A stretch of DNA of 64,000 nucleotides from Oscillospiraceae bacterium (GCA_015067525.1 SVMH01000006.1:1-64000); one strand, 5' to 3'; positions 15,499 through 23,622 are shown, numbered from the stretch's first letter. Numbers and translations are program-made. The notes: generated by a model from the sequence alone, not told the origin.

Positions 15499-15894
15499 TC
15501 AGTTCCACGGGAAAAGCGGCTTTACAAGGGTATAGCCGTCACCGCTCACACCACAGACCGCAGAGCCCGCAAAGGCATACCATACCTGCACCGTTCCCGC
15601 TTTCACCACAGCGCACACGGGAGTAAAGGGTAATCGATCGGAATACCGGTCTGCCGCCAGCTGCTGTGCCTGTGCTTTCTCTTCGGCATCGGCTTCCCCC
15701 AGTACGATGGGCCGCATGCATAAAACTGCCAGCAGCACACATACCGCCGCCGCGCAGGCCGCAAACGCCAGCACCTTGTGCCGCCGCAGCGGTTTGATAC
15801 ACCATACCAGCGCCGCGCATATGAGGCCGCCCAGCAGCAAAACCCAGCCGATCTGCCACAGCCAGATCAGCATCGTCAGCAACAGTTCCACGGC
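15499..15894 (-). CDS. Small membrane protein with two TM helices, unknown
   Basis: A 131-residue protein with two hydrophobic helices (about residues 4-28 and 38-58) and a C-terminal soluble beta-rich domain of about 70 residues (LPFTPVCAVVKAGTVQVWYAF...GDGYTLVKPLF). I prefer the GTG at 15894, which has AAGGAG 7 bases upstream. The alternative ATG at 15912 overlaps the SLOG stop (ATGA) but its GGAGG lies too close. It is the middle gene of a three-gene unit with the SLOG protein. Not a family I recognise. Confidence 0.6.
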   Translation of the reverse strand, partial: AVELLLTMLIWLWQIGWVLLLGGLICAALVWCIKPLRRHKVLAFAACAAAVCVLLAVLCMRPIVLGEADAEEKAQAQQLAADRYSDRLPFTPVCAVVKAGTVQVWYAFAGSAVCGVSGDGYTLVKPLFPWN

Positions 15895-15908
15895 GTGTCT
15901 CCTTTTCC

Positions 15909-16415
15909 TCATCCCTCCGGCGGGATATCCACAATGTCCAGTCCCCGCCGCATGGCGTACTCGATGGTGCGGCGCGTGCCGCCGCTCTGCCCGTCGTGCA
16001 CAGCGATCAGCATGGCGGCGTGATCCACCATATAGCGGTTGCGCCGCAGCATACAGTCGGGGGTATACTGCTCCTGCACCAGCGTCTCATAATCGCACGC
16101 GTCCACCAGACGCCGCCAGCGCTGCTGCTCCGCCGCGCTCCACGAAGCGCTCTGGGTGGCACAGGGGATAGCCGCCTCCACCGACACGTCTCCGTATTTT
16201 TCCCGCAGCTGCAGCGCCAGCTCGCAGAAATAGAAGTCGCAGCCCTGTGCCATACCGCAGATGAAATGGCGGTAACCCTCCTCATAGGCCGCCTCCATGG
16301 CGTCCCACAACCGGCGCTTCAGCGCCACGCAGCGCGTGTCGCTCTCGTCACTGCCCCACGGCAGCTTCGCCGGACGGTGGCCGGAAAAACAACAGCTGAC
16401 AGGTCTTGCCCGCAT
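15909..16415 (-). CDS. SLOG-family (DUF1273/YpsA-like) putative nucleotide-binding protein
   Basis: A 168-residue Rossmann-like protein of the DUF1273 branch of the SLOG superfamily. Clear marks are CCFSGHRPAKLPW at the N-terminus, CGMAQGCDFYFCELALQLRE near residue 55, and GGTRRTIEYAMRRGLDIVDI near the C-terminus. SLOG proteins bind nucleotides or their derivatives; some are sensors in conflict systems and others, like YpsA, affect cell division. It has a good ribosome site (GGAGGTG) and its own promoter at 16445-16473. It is followed by two small membrane protein genes. Confidence 0.85.
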   Translation of the reverse strand: MRARPVSCCFSGHRPAKLPWGSDESDTRCVALKRRLWDAMEAAYEEGYRHFICGMAQGCDFYFCELALQLREKYGDVSVEAAIPCATQSASWSAAEQQRWRRLVDACDYETLVQEQYTPDCMLRRNRYMVDHAAMLIAVHDGQSGGTRRTIEYAMRRGLDIVDIPPEG

Positions 16416-16444
16416 GGGATCACCTCCTCGAAAATCTCGCCCTC

Positions 16445-16473
16445 ATTATAGAACAAATTTTCGATTTTGTAAA
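16445..16473 (-). promoter_or_regulatory. Promoter of the SLOG operon
   Basis: On the minus strand TTTACA (16468-16473), 17 bp, TATAAT (16445-16450), about 30 bp before the SLOG start. Confidence 0.8.
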
Positions 16474-16488
16474 GATGCCGCCGCAGGA

Positions 16489-16698
16489 TTATTCCTCGTC
16501 CTCCCGAAATTCCAGCAGATCGCCGGGCTGGCACTGCAGCGCCGCACACAGCTTATTGAGGGTGTCCACCCGCACGGCGCGGGCCTTGCCGGTTTTCAGA
16601 ATGGAGAGGTTGGCCATGGTGATGCCCACCTTCTCAGAAAGCTCCGTCAGCGTCATTTTCCGCCGCGCCAGCATGATATCAATGTTGAATACGATCAT
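16489..16698 (-). CDS. Small XRE-type HTH regulator paired with DUF2975 protein
   Basis: A 69-residue Cro/C1-type DNA-binding protein (MIVFNIDIMLARRKMTLTEL, then the HTH KVGITMANLSILKTGKARAVRVDTL, then CQPGDLLEF). The whole protein is one HTH domain, like YozG. I chose the ATG at 16698 with GAGGTG 6 bases upstream; GTG at 16707 lies in that site. It starts 10 bp after the DUF2975 gene, a conserved pair in Firmicutes in which the HTH protein probably represses its own operon, here through the palindrome at 17248-17266. Confidence 0.88.
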   Translation of the reverse strand: MIVFNIDIMLARRKMTLTELSEKVGITMANLSILKTGKARAVRVDTLNKLCAALQCQPGDLLEFREDEE

Positions 16699-16708
16699 AT
16701 CCGGCACC

Positions 16709-17188
16709 TCAGATGGTCAGGTCGTTTTCTTCCCGCATAGCCGTGGCCTCCAGCACCAGCACACCCAGCACATAGGCCACCACGCCGATGAGCGCGCCGC
16801 ACAGCGCAACAGCGCAGGCCGCCAGCAGCAAACCCGGATGGTGCCAGCCCACTGCCGCCATCACCACATTACCCATGAGGAACAGCGCCGTATCGAAAAA
16901 GGCCAGTCGCGCGATGCGCTTCATGTCCTCGCCGTTTTCATGGCAGAAAGCATTCTTCTTCGCCAGACGACCGAAAACACGCCAGCCCGGCGCAAGGGAC
17001 AAAAAGCAAGGTGCGGCGCACAGCCACAAAAAGAGCAGCCAAGGCCAGTAGGCCGCCGCATACTCCGGATTCGCCTCCGCCGTGCGCTGACCCACCTCCG
17101 GCACAAAGATGCCAAACACCGCAACGCCCAGCACCGCCGCGCCGATGAGCGCCAGCTGCAGCACTCTCGCCAGTTTCTTCATCTCCAT
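16709..17188 (-). CDS. DUF2975-family membrane protein
   Basis: A 159-residue protein with four predicted TM helices (about residues 5-30, 47-68, 92-115 and 122-147) and the usual short DUF2975 loop (GWRVFGRLAKKNAFCHENGEDMKRIARLAFF). Function of the family is unknown; it is nearly always followed by a YozG-type HTH gene, as here. I place the start at the ATG at 17188 (AAGGAA 9 bases upstream); GTG 17197 and ATG 17182 are alternatives. Confidence 0.82.
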   Translation of the reverse strand: MEMKKLARVLQLALIGAAVLGVAVFGIFVPEVGQRTAEANPEYAAAYWPWLLFLWLCAAPCFLSLAPGWRVFGRLAKKNAFCHENGEDMKRIARLAFFDTALFLMGNVVMAAVGWHHPGLLLAACAVALCGALIGVVAYVLGVLVLEATAMREENDLTI

Positions 17189-17212
17189 GTGTTCCACTTC
17201 CTTTCTGCCCTC

Positions 17213-17266
17213 ACCATACCACGTGCCACATTGATTGTCAATTATTTTTTATCGAATTTCGATAAA
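17213..17266 (-). promoter_or_regulatory. Promoter and palindromic operator of the DUF2975/HTH pair
   Basis: On the minus strand TTGACA (17236-17241), 17 bp, TATGGT (17213-17218). Six bases upstream of the -35 lies a perfect 19-bp inverted repeat, TTTATCGAA-T-TTCGATAAA (17248-17266), the probable HTH binding site. Confidence 0.72.
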
Positions 17267-17337
17267 TTTACATTTCCTCTTTTCAGCTGTTTCACCCTGT
17301 GGTATAATAGAACAAATGAACGAGAGGAGGTGCCGCC

Positions 17338-18552
17338 GTGGACAACCGCGTGATTCTGCACTGCGATCTGAACAGCTTTTTCGCTTCAGTGGAGCTTTTG
17401 AGCTACCCGGAGCTGCAGAACCTGCCGGTGGCCGTCTGCGGCGATCCCGCCTCCCGCCACGGCATCATTCTGGCCAAAAATGAGCCAGCCAAAAAGCTGG
17501 GCGTCAAGACGGCGGAGACCATCTGGCAGGCCAAACAAAAGGCTCCGGGCCTTGTGCTGCTGCCCTCTCACCACGGACTGTATCGGGAGTATTCCCGCAA
17601 GATCAACGCCGTTTACGGCACCTATACTGATCTGGTGGAGCCCTTCGGCGTGGACGAGAGCTGGCTGGACATCACCGGCAGCATGCACCTCTTCGGCGGC
17701 GATCCCAAGGCCATTGCCGACGATATCCGCCGCCGCATTCGCGAGGAGTTCGGCCTCACCGTGTCGGTGGGCGTTTCTTTCAACAAGATCTTCGCCAAAC
17801 TGGGCAGCGACTACAAAAAGCCGGACGCCACCACCGTCATTTCCCGGGAAAACTGGCGCGACATCGTCTGGCCGCTGCCGGTGGGCGATCTCCTCTTCGT
17901 AGGCCGCGCCGCGCGGGAGGCACTGAACGGCATCGGCGTGAAGACCATCGGTGATCTGGCCGGCTGCAAGGTGGAGATGTTGGAAACCATGCTGGGCAAG
18001 CTGGGCTATCAGCTCCACCAGTACGCCAACGGTCTGGAGCACTCCCCTGTCCGCCCCCAACATGAGAGCGAGCAGGTGAAATCCGTGGGCAACGGTACCA
18101 CCTTCCCCCAGAATCTGACGAAGTGGGACGAGGTCAAAACCGGCCTGAGTGTCCTCTCCGACAGCGTGGCCATGCGCATGCGCCGCCACGGGCTCTACTG
18201 CGGCGGCGTGGCTGTCACCATCCGCGATGCCCAGTTCAAAACCATCACCCGCCAGAAGCGGCTAACCGAGAGCACCCACCTGATGAAAGATATCTACGAG
18301 GCCGCCATGGAGCTGACCGCCGCGGCGTGGAAGGCGCCCAACCCCATCCGCATGCTGACGGTAACGGCGCTTTACATCACCGACGCCGCCGAGAGCTATC
18401 AGCAGCTGGATCTCCTGGGCGTGCAGCAGACGCAGCGCAGCGAAAAGCAGGAAAAGCTGGAGCAGGCCATGGATGCCATCCGCGGCAAGTACGGCAAGGA
18501 CGCCATCGCCTTCGGCTCCAACGGCGGCAAGCAAGTAGGCTGGGATGATTGA
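17338..18552 (+). CDS. dinB: DNA polymerase IV (Y family, translesion)
   Basis: A 404-residue Y-family polymerase. The catalytic carboxylates lie in HCDLNSFFASVELL (residues 6-20) and VDESWLDITG (about residue 104), followed by SVGVSFNKIFAKLGSDYKKP. The thumb and little-finger domains are complete. It copies past DNA lesions and lacks proofreading. The start is GTG at 17338 with GAGGAGGTG 6 bases upstream. A TATAAT at 17303-17308 is a likely -10. I see no LexA box. It leads a unit with a small unknown protein and an MBL hydrolase. Confidence 0.95.
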   Translation: MDNRVILHCDLNSFFASVELLSYPELQNLPVAVCGDPASRHGIILAKNEPAKKLGVKTAETIWQAKQKAPGLVLLPSHHGLYREYSRKINAVYGTYTDLVEPFGVDESWLDITGSMHLFGGDPKAIADDIRRRIREEFGLTVSVGVSFNKIFAKLGSDYKKPDATTVISRENWRDIVWPLPVGDLLFVGRAAREALNGIGVKTIGDLAGCKVEMLETMLGKLGYQLHQYANGLEHSPVRPQHESEQVKSVGNGTTFPQNLTKWDEVKTGLSVLSDSVAMRMRRHGLYCGGVAVTIRDAQFKTITRQKRLTESTHLMKDIYEAAMELTAAAWKAPNPIRMLTVTALYITDAAESYQQLDLLGVQQTQRSEKQEKLEQAMDAIRGKYGKDAIAFGSNGGKQVGWDD

Positions 18553-18565
18553 GGAGGGGTGAAAG

Positions 18566-19210
18566 ATGAAAGTTAAAATTTCAAAGCTGCACTACGGGAA
18601 CGTTCGGGACAGCCTAATTATGGGGCCAATTTTTTGCCTCATCATATTTCTCTTTTCACTTCATGATCGTGAGTTTCTGATCTTTATTCCTATATATGTT
18701 ATTCTTTCTTATCAACTTTTTTCCGTTACTTCCGGCTCTAAATTGGCCGGTGTGGTTACCATCGACAAAAGCACAATCTTCTCTTCCCGATTAAGACGTA
18801 AACGCTGTGAGATCAACTGTTCCCGAACGGTCCATTACTGCTTTTTCCGCGGCGTGGTCAAGCATCAAACTTCACGAGGCTCCGCCTACTGTCCCGAGGG
18901 CAAAGATGGCACCCGCTTTCACAATTTGGGTGCCCGCTTTTACAATGTCGTTGACGAAGACTATATTCTTATTTCCCATGAGGAAATTCCCGACTGCACT
19001 TCGGAGTCGCTCCTATTGGACTACGATGAATCCACTCAAATTGTCCTCCCCTATACAGAGGAGGTCAAGCAGGCACTGAGCCCTTATCTCTCCCGCTTCA
19101 ACTGGGTCTGGGACGGTGGCGAGCCAACTCCGCCCACAGAGCCTGTCCCTCCTTCCCCACCCCCGGAAGGCATACCGCCGTTCACCGGACGGTGGAACAG
19201 CCGATTCTAA
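18566..19210 (+). CDS. Membrane protein with proline-rich tail, unknown
   Basis: A 214-residue protein of unknown family. Two hydrophobic helices (about residues 18-32 and 37-55) precede a soluble domain with four to five Cys (residues 80-115) and an acidic stretch. It ends with a Pro-rich tail (GGEPTPPTEPVPPSPPPEG). The reading frame is visibly richer in A and T than dinB and the MBL gene on either side, which may point to later acquisition. The start has GGAGGGG upstream. It is 13 bp after dinB and 18 bp before the next gene. Confidence 0.65.
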   Translation: MKVKISKLHYGNVRDSLIMGPIFCLIIFLFSLHDREFLIFIPIYVILSYQLFSVTSGSKLAGVVTIDKSTIFSSRLRRKRCEINCSRTVHYCFFRGVVKHQTSRGSAYCPEGKDGTRFHNLGARFYNVVDEDYILISHEEIPDCTSESLLLDYDESTQIVLPYTEEVKQALSPYLSRFNWVWDGGEPTPPTEPVPPSPPPEGIPPFTGRWNSRF

Positions 19211-19228
19211 AATAATGAGGAAAAAACG

Positions 19229-20029
19229 ATGAAACTGACCATTCTCGGCACCGGCAACGCCATGGTGACCCGGTGTTACAATACCTGCTTCGCCCTTTCG
19301 GAGGGTGAGGACTTCCTGCTGGTGGACGCCGGCGGCGGCAACGGCATCCTGCGCCAGATGGCGGACGCCGGCCTCACCTTCCCCCACCTGCACCACCTCT
19401 TCCTCACCCACGCCCATACCGACCATCTGCTGGGCGTTGTGTGGGTGGTACGCGCCGTGGCCGAGGCCATCAGCAAGGGAAAGTACGAGGGCGAGTTCAC
19501 CGTCTGGGGCCACGATGTGGCGCTGGGCGTGCTGGAGCCTTTGTGCCGCGCCCTGCTGCCCGGCAAGCTTTCTAAACACTTCGGCGCGCGCATCCACTTC
19601 ACGGAAATCCGCCCCGGTGATGTCCTCTCCTGCCTGGGCATGGAGCTGACGGTCTTCGACATCCTCTCCACCAAGGCCAAGCAGTACGGCTTCCGCGCGG
19701 TGCTGCCGGACGGACAGGTGCTGACCTGTCTGGGCGACGAGCCTTGCAATCCCGCCTGTTTTGACTTTGCCCGAAATGCCGACTGGCTGCTGACGGAGGC
19801 CTTCTGCCTCTACGAGGACCGCGACGTATTCCGCCCCTACGAAAAGCACCACTCCACCGCCCTGGACGCGGCGAAGATGGCCACGGAGCTGGGCGTGAAG
19901 AACCTTGTCCTCTACCACACGGAGGACAAGACCATCGCCACGCGCAAGGCTCGCTACACCGCCGAGGCCCGAAGCGCCTTCACCGGTGCGGTCTACGTAC
20001 CGGAAGATCTGGAGACCATTGCACTGTAA
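19229..20029 (+). CDS. Metallo-beta-lactamase-fold hydrolase (RNase Z-like)
   Basis: A 266-residue MBL-fold enzyme. The metal motif THAHTDHLLG is near residue 66, an upstream LLVDAGGGNG strand-turn gives the fold start, and the later Asp (CLGDEP), LLTEAF and KHHST(A) positions supply further ligands. The short, ungapped form with LTILGTGNA at the N-terminus is like RNase Z and its phosphodiesterase relatives. True tRNase Z carries an exosite arm that I do not see, so a general nucleotide or phosphodiester hydrolase is as likely. Last gene before the terminator at 20043. Confidence 0.82.
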   Translation: MKLTILGTGNAMVTRCYNTCFALSEGEDFLLVDAGGGNGILRQMADAGLTFPHLHHLFLTHAHTDHLLGVVWVVRAVAEAISKGKYEGEFTVWGHDVALGVLEPLCRALLPGKLSKHFGARIHFTEIRPGDVLSCLGMELTVFDILSTKAKQYGFRAVLPDGQVLTCLGDEPCNPACFDFARNADWLLTEAFCLYEDRDVFRPYEKHHSTALDAAKMATELGVKNLVLYHTEDKTIATRKARYTAEARSAFTGAVYVPEDLETIAL

Positions 20030-20042
20030 ACAACAAAAAACT

Positions 20043-20078
20043 GCGGGCCGTTCCCCATGGGAACAGCCCGCTCTTTTT
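20043..20078. terminator. Bidirectional terminator between MBL and PHP genes
   Basis: Stem GCGGGCCGTTCCC / GGGAACAGCCCGC (one mismatch) with A-run before and TTTTT after. Convergent genes end on both sides. Confidence 0.88.
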
Positions 20079-20082
20079 ATTC

Positions 20083-21090
20083 TTAAAGGATGCCCTCGTC
20101 CTGCAGTTCCTCAATGAACACAGGCTGGCACCAGGCGCGGTTGCCGTGGTCGTCGATGATGACCACGCGGAAATAGCGCATGGTGGTGTCCACCTTCCAC
20201 TCGATCTGGTCGATGAGGGTGCCGTCCACGTTGCAGAAATCAAAGCCGTCACGGTCATAGCCCACGATCTGGATATGGCGGGCAGGGGTGAAGCGCATCT
20301 TCAGCACGCCGTCCTCAATGGCCATTTCGCGGACGATGGGGCCGCAGGAGGCGTAGAACTCACCGCTCTTGAACCCCTTGCAGATGGCGGCCTTGGTGAA
20401 CTCCTCCGCCTGCACCACCGTGAAGCCGACGGCGAAATCGGTGGTGGCGATATGGGTGTCGTCAGCCGCCACGGCCAGCAGCTTCTTGCCGCGGGTCAGG
20501 CAGTAATCCCAGATATCCTCGTCCCAGCGGCCGCCGCAGTGCATGGCGTCGCCGCTGTTCCACACCTCAAAGGCGGTGATATTCTGGGAGGCCAGCAGCA
20601 GTTCGGGATCCAGACGGGACCAGTGGGGATGGTTCACCACCACCAGATTGCCCTTCTGACGCATCAGCTCCACACGCTTGTTCCACGAATCGATGCCGCG
20701 GTCCAGCTGGCGGGGCACCGGCTCGTCATGGGCAAAATACTGGCCCACATCCTCGATGGACTCGTCCTTGATGCAGCAGTAGTGCATGTGTTTGTGCTGC
20801 GTACGGTCGTTGCCCAGCGCGGCGCGGCGATAGTCAATGATCCAGCGGTGGCTGTCGTTCATCAAAATAGCGGATTCCGTACCGCCCAGCACCAGAAAAT
20901 CTTCCCGATCCAGCTCGGTGGAGTTCCAGTAGACTTCATGATCGCTCATCATAATGAACTGGTAGCCGGCCTCATAATAACGGCGGGCGGCCTCTGCAGG
21001 CTCCAGCTTGCCGTCACTGCGGGTGGTGTGCATGTGGATGTTGCCCTTAAGCTGCAGTTTGTTCGGATCGACCAAAACAAGTTTTTTCAT
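20083..21090 (-). CDS. PHP-domain metal-dependent phosphoesterase
   Basis: A 335-residue enzyme with a PHP domain at residues 15-225. Metal ligands appear in order as HMHTTRSDG (about 19), MSDHEVY (about 50), GTES (about 70), NHPHW (about 155) and VAADDTH (about 210). About 110 C-terminal residues follow as a beta domain with the ligand-binding look of secreted PHP proteins, but there is no signal peptide. PHP enzymes hydrolyse phosphate esters such as histidinol phosphate or nucleotide 3' phosphates; the substrate here is open. It follows the TRIC gene by 18 bp. Confidence 0.85.
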   Translation of the reverse strand: MKKLVLVDPNKLQLKGNIHMHTTRSDGKLEPAEAARRYYEAGYQFIMMSDHEVYWNSTELDREDFLVLGGTESAILMNDSHRWIIDYRRAALGNDRTQHKHMHYCCIKDESIEDVGQYFAHDEPVPRQLDRGIDSWNKRVELMRQKGNLVVVNHPHWSRLDPELLLASQNITAFEVWNSGDAMHCGGRWDEDIWDYCLTRGKKLLAVAADDTHIATTDFAVGFTVVQAEEFTKAAICKGFKSGEFYASCGPIVREMAIEDGVLKMRFTPARHIQIVGYDRDGFDFCNVDGTLIDQIEWKVDTTMRYFRVVIIDDHGNRAWCQPVFIEELQDEGIL

Positions 21091-21108
21091 GATGCGCTTC
21101 CTCCGTTT

Positions 21109-21750
21109 TTATTCGAATTCTTCCGCGTTGGCCTTGGGCAGGCTCCAGCGGAAATGGGCCGCCAACAGGCGGATCACTACGATCAGGCTGCCGCCGATGA
21201 GCATGGCCATCGCATCATTCCAAAAGCGATGCACCACTACCCATGTCAGCGCACCGGCAAGAGACGCCAGCGCGTAGATATGCTTGCGGAAAATATAGGG
21301 CGTGTCCCCCGCCAGCACGTCACGCAGTACACCGCCGCCCACGCCGGTGACAGTGCCGAAAAAGGCGATGGTGAACCAGTTGGCATGTCCCAGCGCCGCA
21401 CAGGCGGTCTGTGCGCCGATGACGGTGAAAAGGCCGAGACCCACCGAGTCGGTCAGGCGCATGGTCACCTCGTAAACGCGGGGCGTCCGCAGCAGCAGAC
21501 GGCGCACCGCCGGAATGAACACCACCACCGACGTAGCCACAGCCAGCGCCGCCGTCAGCGGATCGGAAAAGATGGCCGGCGGTGTGCGGCCCAGCAGGAG
21601 ATCGCGCAGAATGCCGCCGCCCACCGCGGTGGTGAGACCCAGCACCGCTACGCCCAGTACGTCCATCCCCTTACGCATGGCGGTCATGGCGCCGGACACG
21701 GCGAAGGACACCGTGCCCATCAGTTGTAAGATCAAAATACCGATGTCCAT
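21109..21750 (-). CDS. TRIC-type (UPF0126/YadS) cation channel protein
   Basis: A 213-residue membrane protein made of two homologous halves. Each has the glycine hinge and RD motif: VGGGILRDLLLGRTP (about residue 43) and VGGGVLRDVLAGDTPYIF (about residue 130). Seven TM helices fit the prokaryotic trimeric intracellular cation channel family, which conducts K+ or Na+. First gene of a two-gene unit with the PHP enzyme, from the promoter at 21781-21809. Confidence 0.92.
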   Translation of the reverse strand: MDIGILILQLMGTVSFAVSGAMTAMRKGMDVLGVAVLGLTTAVGGGILRDLLLGRTPPAIFSDPLTAALAVATSVVVFIPAVRRLLLRTPRVYEVTMRLTDSVGLGLFTVIGAQTACAALGHANWFTIAFFGTVTGVGGGVLRDVLAGDTPYIFRKHIYALASLAGALTWVVVHRFWNDAMAMLIGGSLIVVIRLLAAHFRWSLPKANAEEFE

Positions 21751-21780
21751 TTCGTTCCTCCGCGGCGTTTCATTGCCGCC

Positions 21781-21809
21781 ATTTTATCACGGACATGGCG
21801 CAGACGCAA
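21781..21809 (-). promoter_or_regulatory. Promoter of the TRIC/PHP unit
   Basis: On the minus strand TTGCGT (21804-21809), 17 bp, TAAAAT (21781-21786). Confidence 0.6.
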
Positions 21810-21845
21810 CCAAAAAAGAGCAGGCCGCAGCCTGCTCTTTTTTGG
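21810..21845. terminator. Terminator after the [FeFe] hydrogenase gene
   Basis: A perfect 15-bp inverted repeat CCAAAAAAGAGCAGG / CCTGCTCTTTTTTGG with a CCGCAG loop. On the minus strand it ends the hydrogenase transcript. It abuts the promoter of the TRIC gene. Confidence 0.92.
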
Positions 21846-21849
21846 TTAC

Positions 21850-23394
21850 TTAGTGCTGGGAAACGGACTTCCAGTCCTCGGGATCTTCGTAGATAAGGTG
21901 CAGATCGTCCAGATAATCGGTGTCCAGGGGGTTACTCTTGGGCGAGGCTGCCTTATACTGGGCCAGCAGACGCTGTGCTTTCTCGGCAGGCTGGATGGTA
22001 CCGGCGCCGGTGATGCAGCCGCCGGGGCAGGCCATACCCTCCAGAAGATATCCGTTATACTTGCCGGCGCGGGCGATGCGCAGCATCTTGCGGCACTCCC
22101 GCAGGCCCATGGCGCTGACGGTCTTGACCTCCAGCTCCGGATGGGTGCGGCGGATGACCTCCTCCACCGCGGCAGCCACGCCGCCGCCGGCGGCAAAGCC
22201 AACGCCGGGTGCGGAAGCCTCGTAGTTGGCCGGCACGTCCTCGATCTGGGAGAAGTCGATGTTCTTGGCCTCGAACATACCGCGCAGCTCCTCGAACGTC
22301 AGCACAAAGTCCACCTCGCTGCGGACGGTGCGGCGGCTGGCCTCCAGCTTCTTGGCGGCGCAGGGGCCGATGAAGGCCACCTTGCACTTGGGATCCTTGC
22401 GCTTCTGCAATCTCGCAGTCAGCACCATGGGGGTCATGGTCATGGAGATATAGGGTGCCATACCGGGGAACTCCTTCTTGGCCATCACCGACCAGGCAGG
22501 ACAGCAGGAAGTAGCCATAAAGGGCTGCTTTTCCGGCACGTGGCGCACAAACTCGTCCGCCTCCTCCACGGCGCACAGATCGGCACCGATGGCCACCTCT
22601 TCCACGGAATGGAAGCCCAGCACCTTCATGGCCTGCACCAGCTTGCCGGGGGTGGCCTCATCGCCGAACTGACCCCAGAACGCGGGGGCGATGATGGCGA
22701 TCACCTTGTCTCCGCGCTTGATGGAATGGACCAGCTGGAACAGCTGACCCTTGTCCACGATGGCGCCGAAGGGACAGTTCACCAGACACATACCGCAGGA
22801 AACGCACTTGTCCTGATTGATGACAGCACGGCCCTGCTCGTCCTTGCCGATGGCGTCCATACCGCAGGCCTCGGCGCAGGGGCGCTCGAACTTGATGATG
22901 GCCTGATAGGAGCAGGCTGCCTTGCACTTACCGCACTTGATGCACTTGCTCTGGTCGATGACGGCGCGGCCGTTTTCCAGATAGATGGCGTCCTTGGGGC
23001 AAGCGCGCTGGCAGTGGCGGGCGATGCAGCCCTGACAGGCGTTGGTGATTTTATAATGGGTATCGGGGCAGGCGTGGCAGGCGAACTTGATGATGTTCAC
23101 CAGCGGAGGATCGTAATACTTCTGGGCCACGGCGCTCTCTTCCACGCCGTCGGACAGCTCCGTATACTCATCCATCTGCCGCAGCGGCAGACCCATGGCC
23201 AGACGGATCCGCTCGCCCACGATGGCGCGCTCAAGGAAGATGGACTCACGCTCCTTACCCACCTCGCCGGGCAGGATCTCGTAAGGCAGACGCTCCATCC
23301 GCTTATAGTAATCGCCGCCCTCATAGGCCAGCTTTGCCACCTCGGCAAACACGCGCTTGCGCATATCCGCAATACTGCAGTCGAAGTTTCTCAT
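21850..23394 (-). CDS. Monomeric [FeFe] hydrogenase, group B-like
   Basis: A 514-residue cytoplasmic iron-sulfur enzyme. The N-terminal part has a CHACP/CQGC cysteine set and two ferredoxin-type [4Fe-4S] motifs (CIKCGKCKAAC around residue 148 and CVSCGMCLVNCP around 196). All three H-cluster signatures are present: TSCCPAW (about 296), FIGPCAAKK (about 344) and EGMACPGGC (about 456). It should reduce protons or oxidise H2 with ferredoxin. Domain order and length suit group B enzymes, whose physiological role is poorly known. It stands alone: no NADH-linked HydB/HydC subunits and no HydEFG maturases are in the window. The promoter is at 23467-23495. Confidence 0.9.
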   Translation of the reverse strand: MRNFDCSIADMRKRVFAEVAKLAYEGGDYYKRMERLPYEILPGEVGKERESIFLERAIVGERIRLAMGLPLRQMDEYTELSDGVEESAVAQKYYDPPLVNIIKFACHACPDTHYKITNACQGCIARHCQRACPKDAIYLENGRAVIDQSKCIKCGKCKAACSYQAIIKFERPCAEACGMDAIGKDEQGRAVINQDKCVSCGMCLVNCPFGAIVDKGQLFQLVHSIKRGDKVIAIIAPAFWGQFGDEATPGKLVQAMKVLGFHSVEEVAIGADLCAVEEADEFVRHVPEKQPFMATSCCPAWSVMAKKEFPGMAPYISMTMTPMVLTARLQKRKDPKCKVAFIGPCAAKKLEASRRTVRSEVDFVLTFEELRGMFEAKNIDFSQIEDVPANYEASAPGVGFAAGGGVAAAVEEVIRRTHPELEVKTVSAMGLRECRKMLRIARAGKYNGYLLEGMACPGGCITGAGTIQPAEKAQRLLAQYKAASPKSNPLDTDYLDDLHLIYEDPEDWKSVSQH

Positions 23395-23421
23395 ACTCGT
23401 TCAACCCTCTCAAAAACACAG

Positions 23422-23439
23422 GTGCTCCCAGCGGAGCAC
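23422..23439 (-). other. Hairpin in the hydrogenase leader
   Basis: Perfect 7-bp stem GTGCTCC / GGAGCAC with a 4-base loop in the 5' leader, followed within 6 bases by TTTTT and then the ribosome site. It could be a weak attenuator or an mRNA-stabilising element. Confidence 0.45.
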
Positions 23440-23466
23440 AGCTTTTTTCGGACATTTTCCGCCATC

Positions 23467-23495
23467 ATTATATAAGGTAGTCCGGGGAAAAGCAA
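23467..23495 (-). promoter_or_regulatory. Promoter of the [FeFe] hydrogenase gene
   Basis: On the minus strand TTGCTT (23490-23495), 17 bp, TATAAT (23467-23472). The leader is about 65 bases long. Between this promoter and the serA promoter at 23623 (about 130 bp) I see nothing else. Confidence 0.75.
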
Positions 23496-23622
23496 CAGGT
23501 ATTTGCTTCATTTTTTCTCGCCTTAACAAATTTTTATCACCGCGCCAAAAAGTTCTCTTCTCCCACGGTTTTTTGCACCAAATACAGCGGAAAAGCCTGT
23601 CATAATTTGGCCGTTGTTGCCG

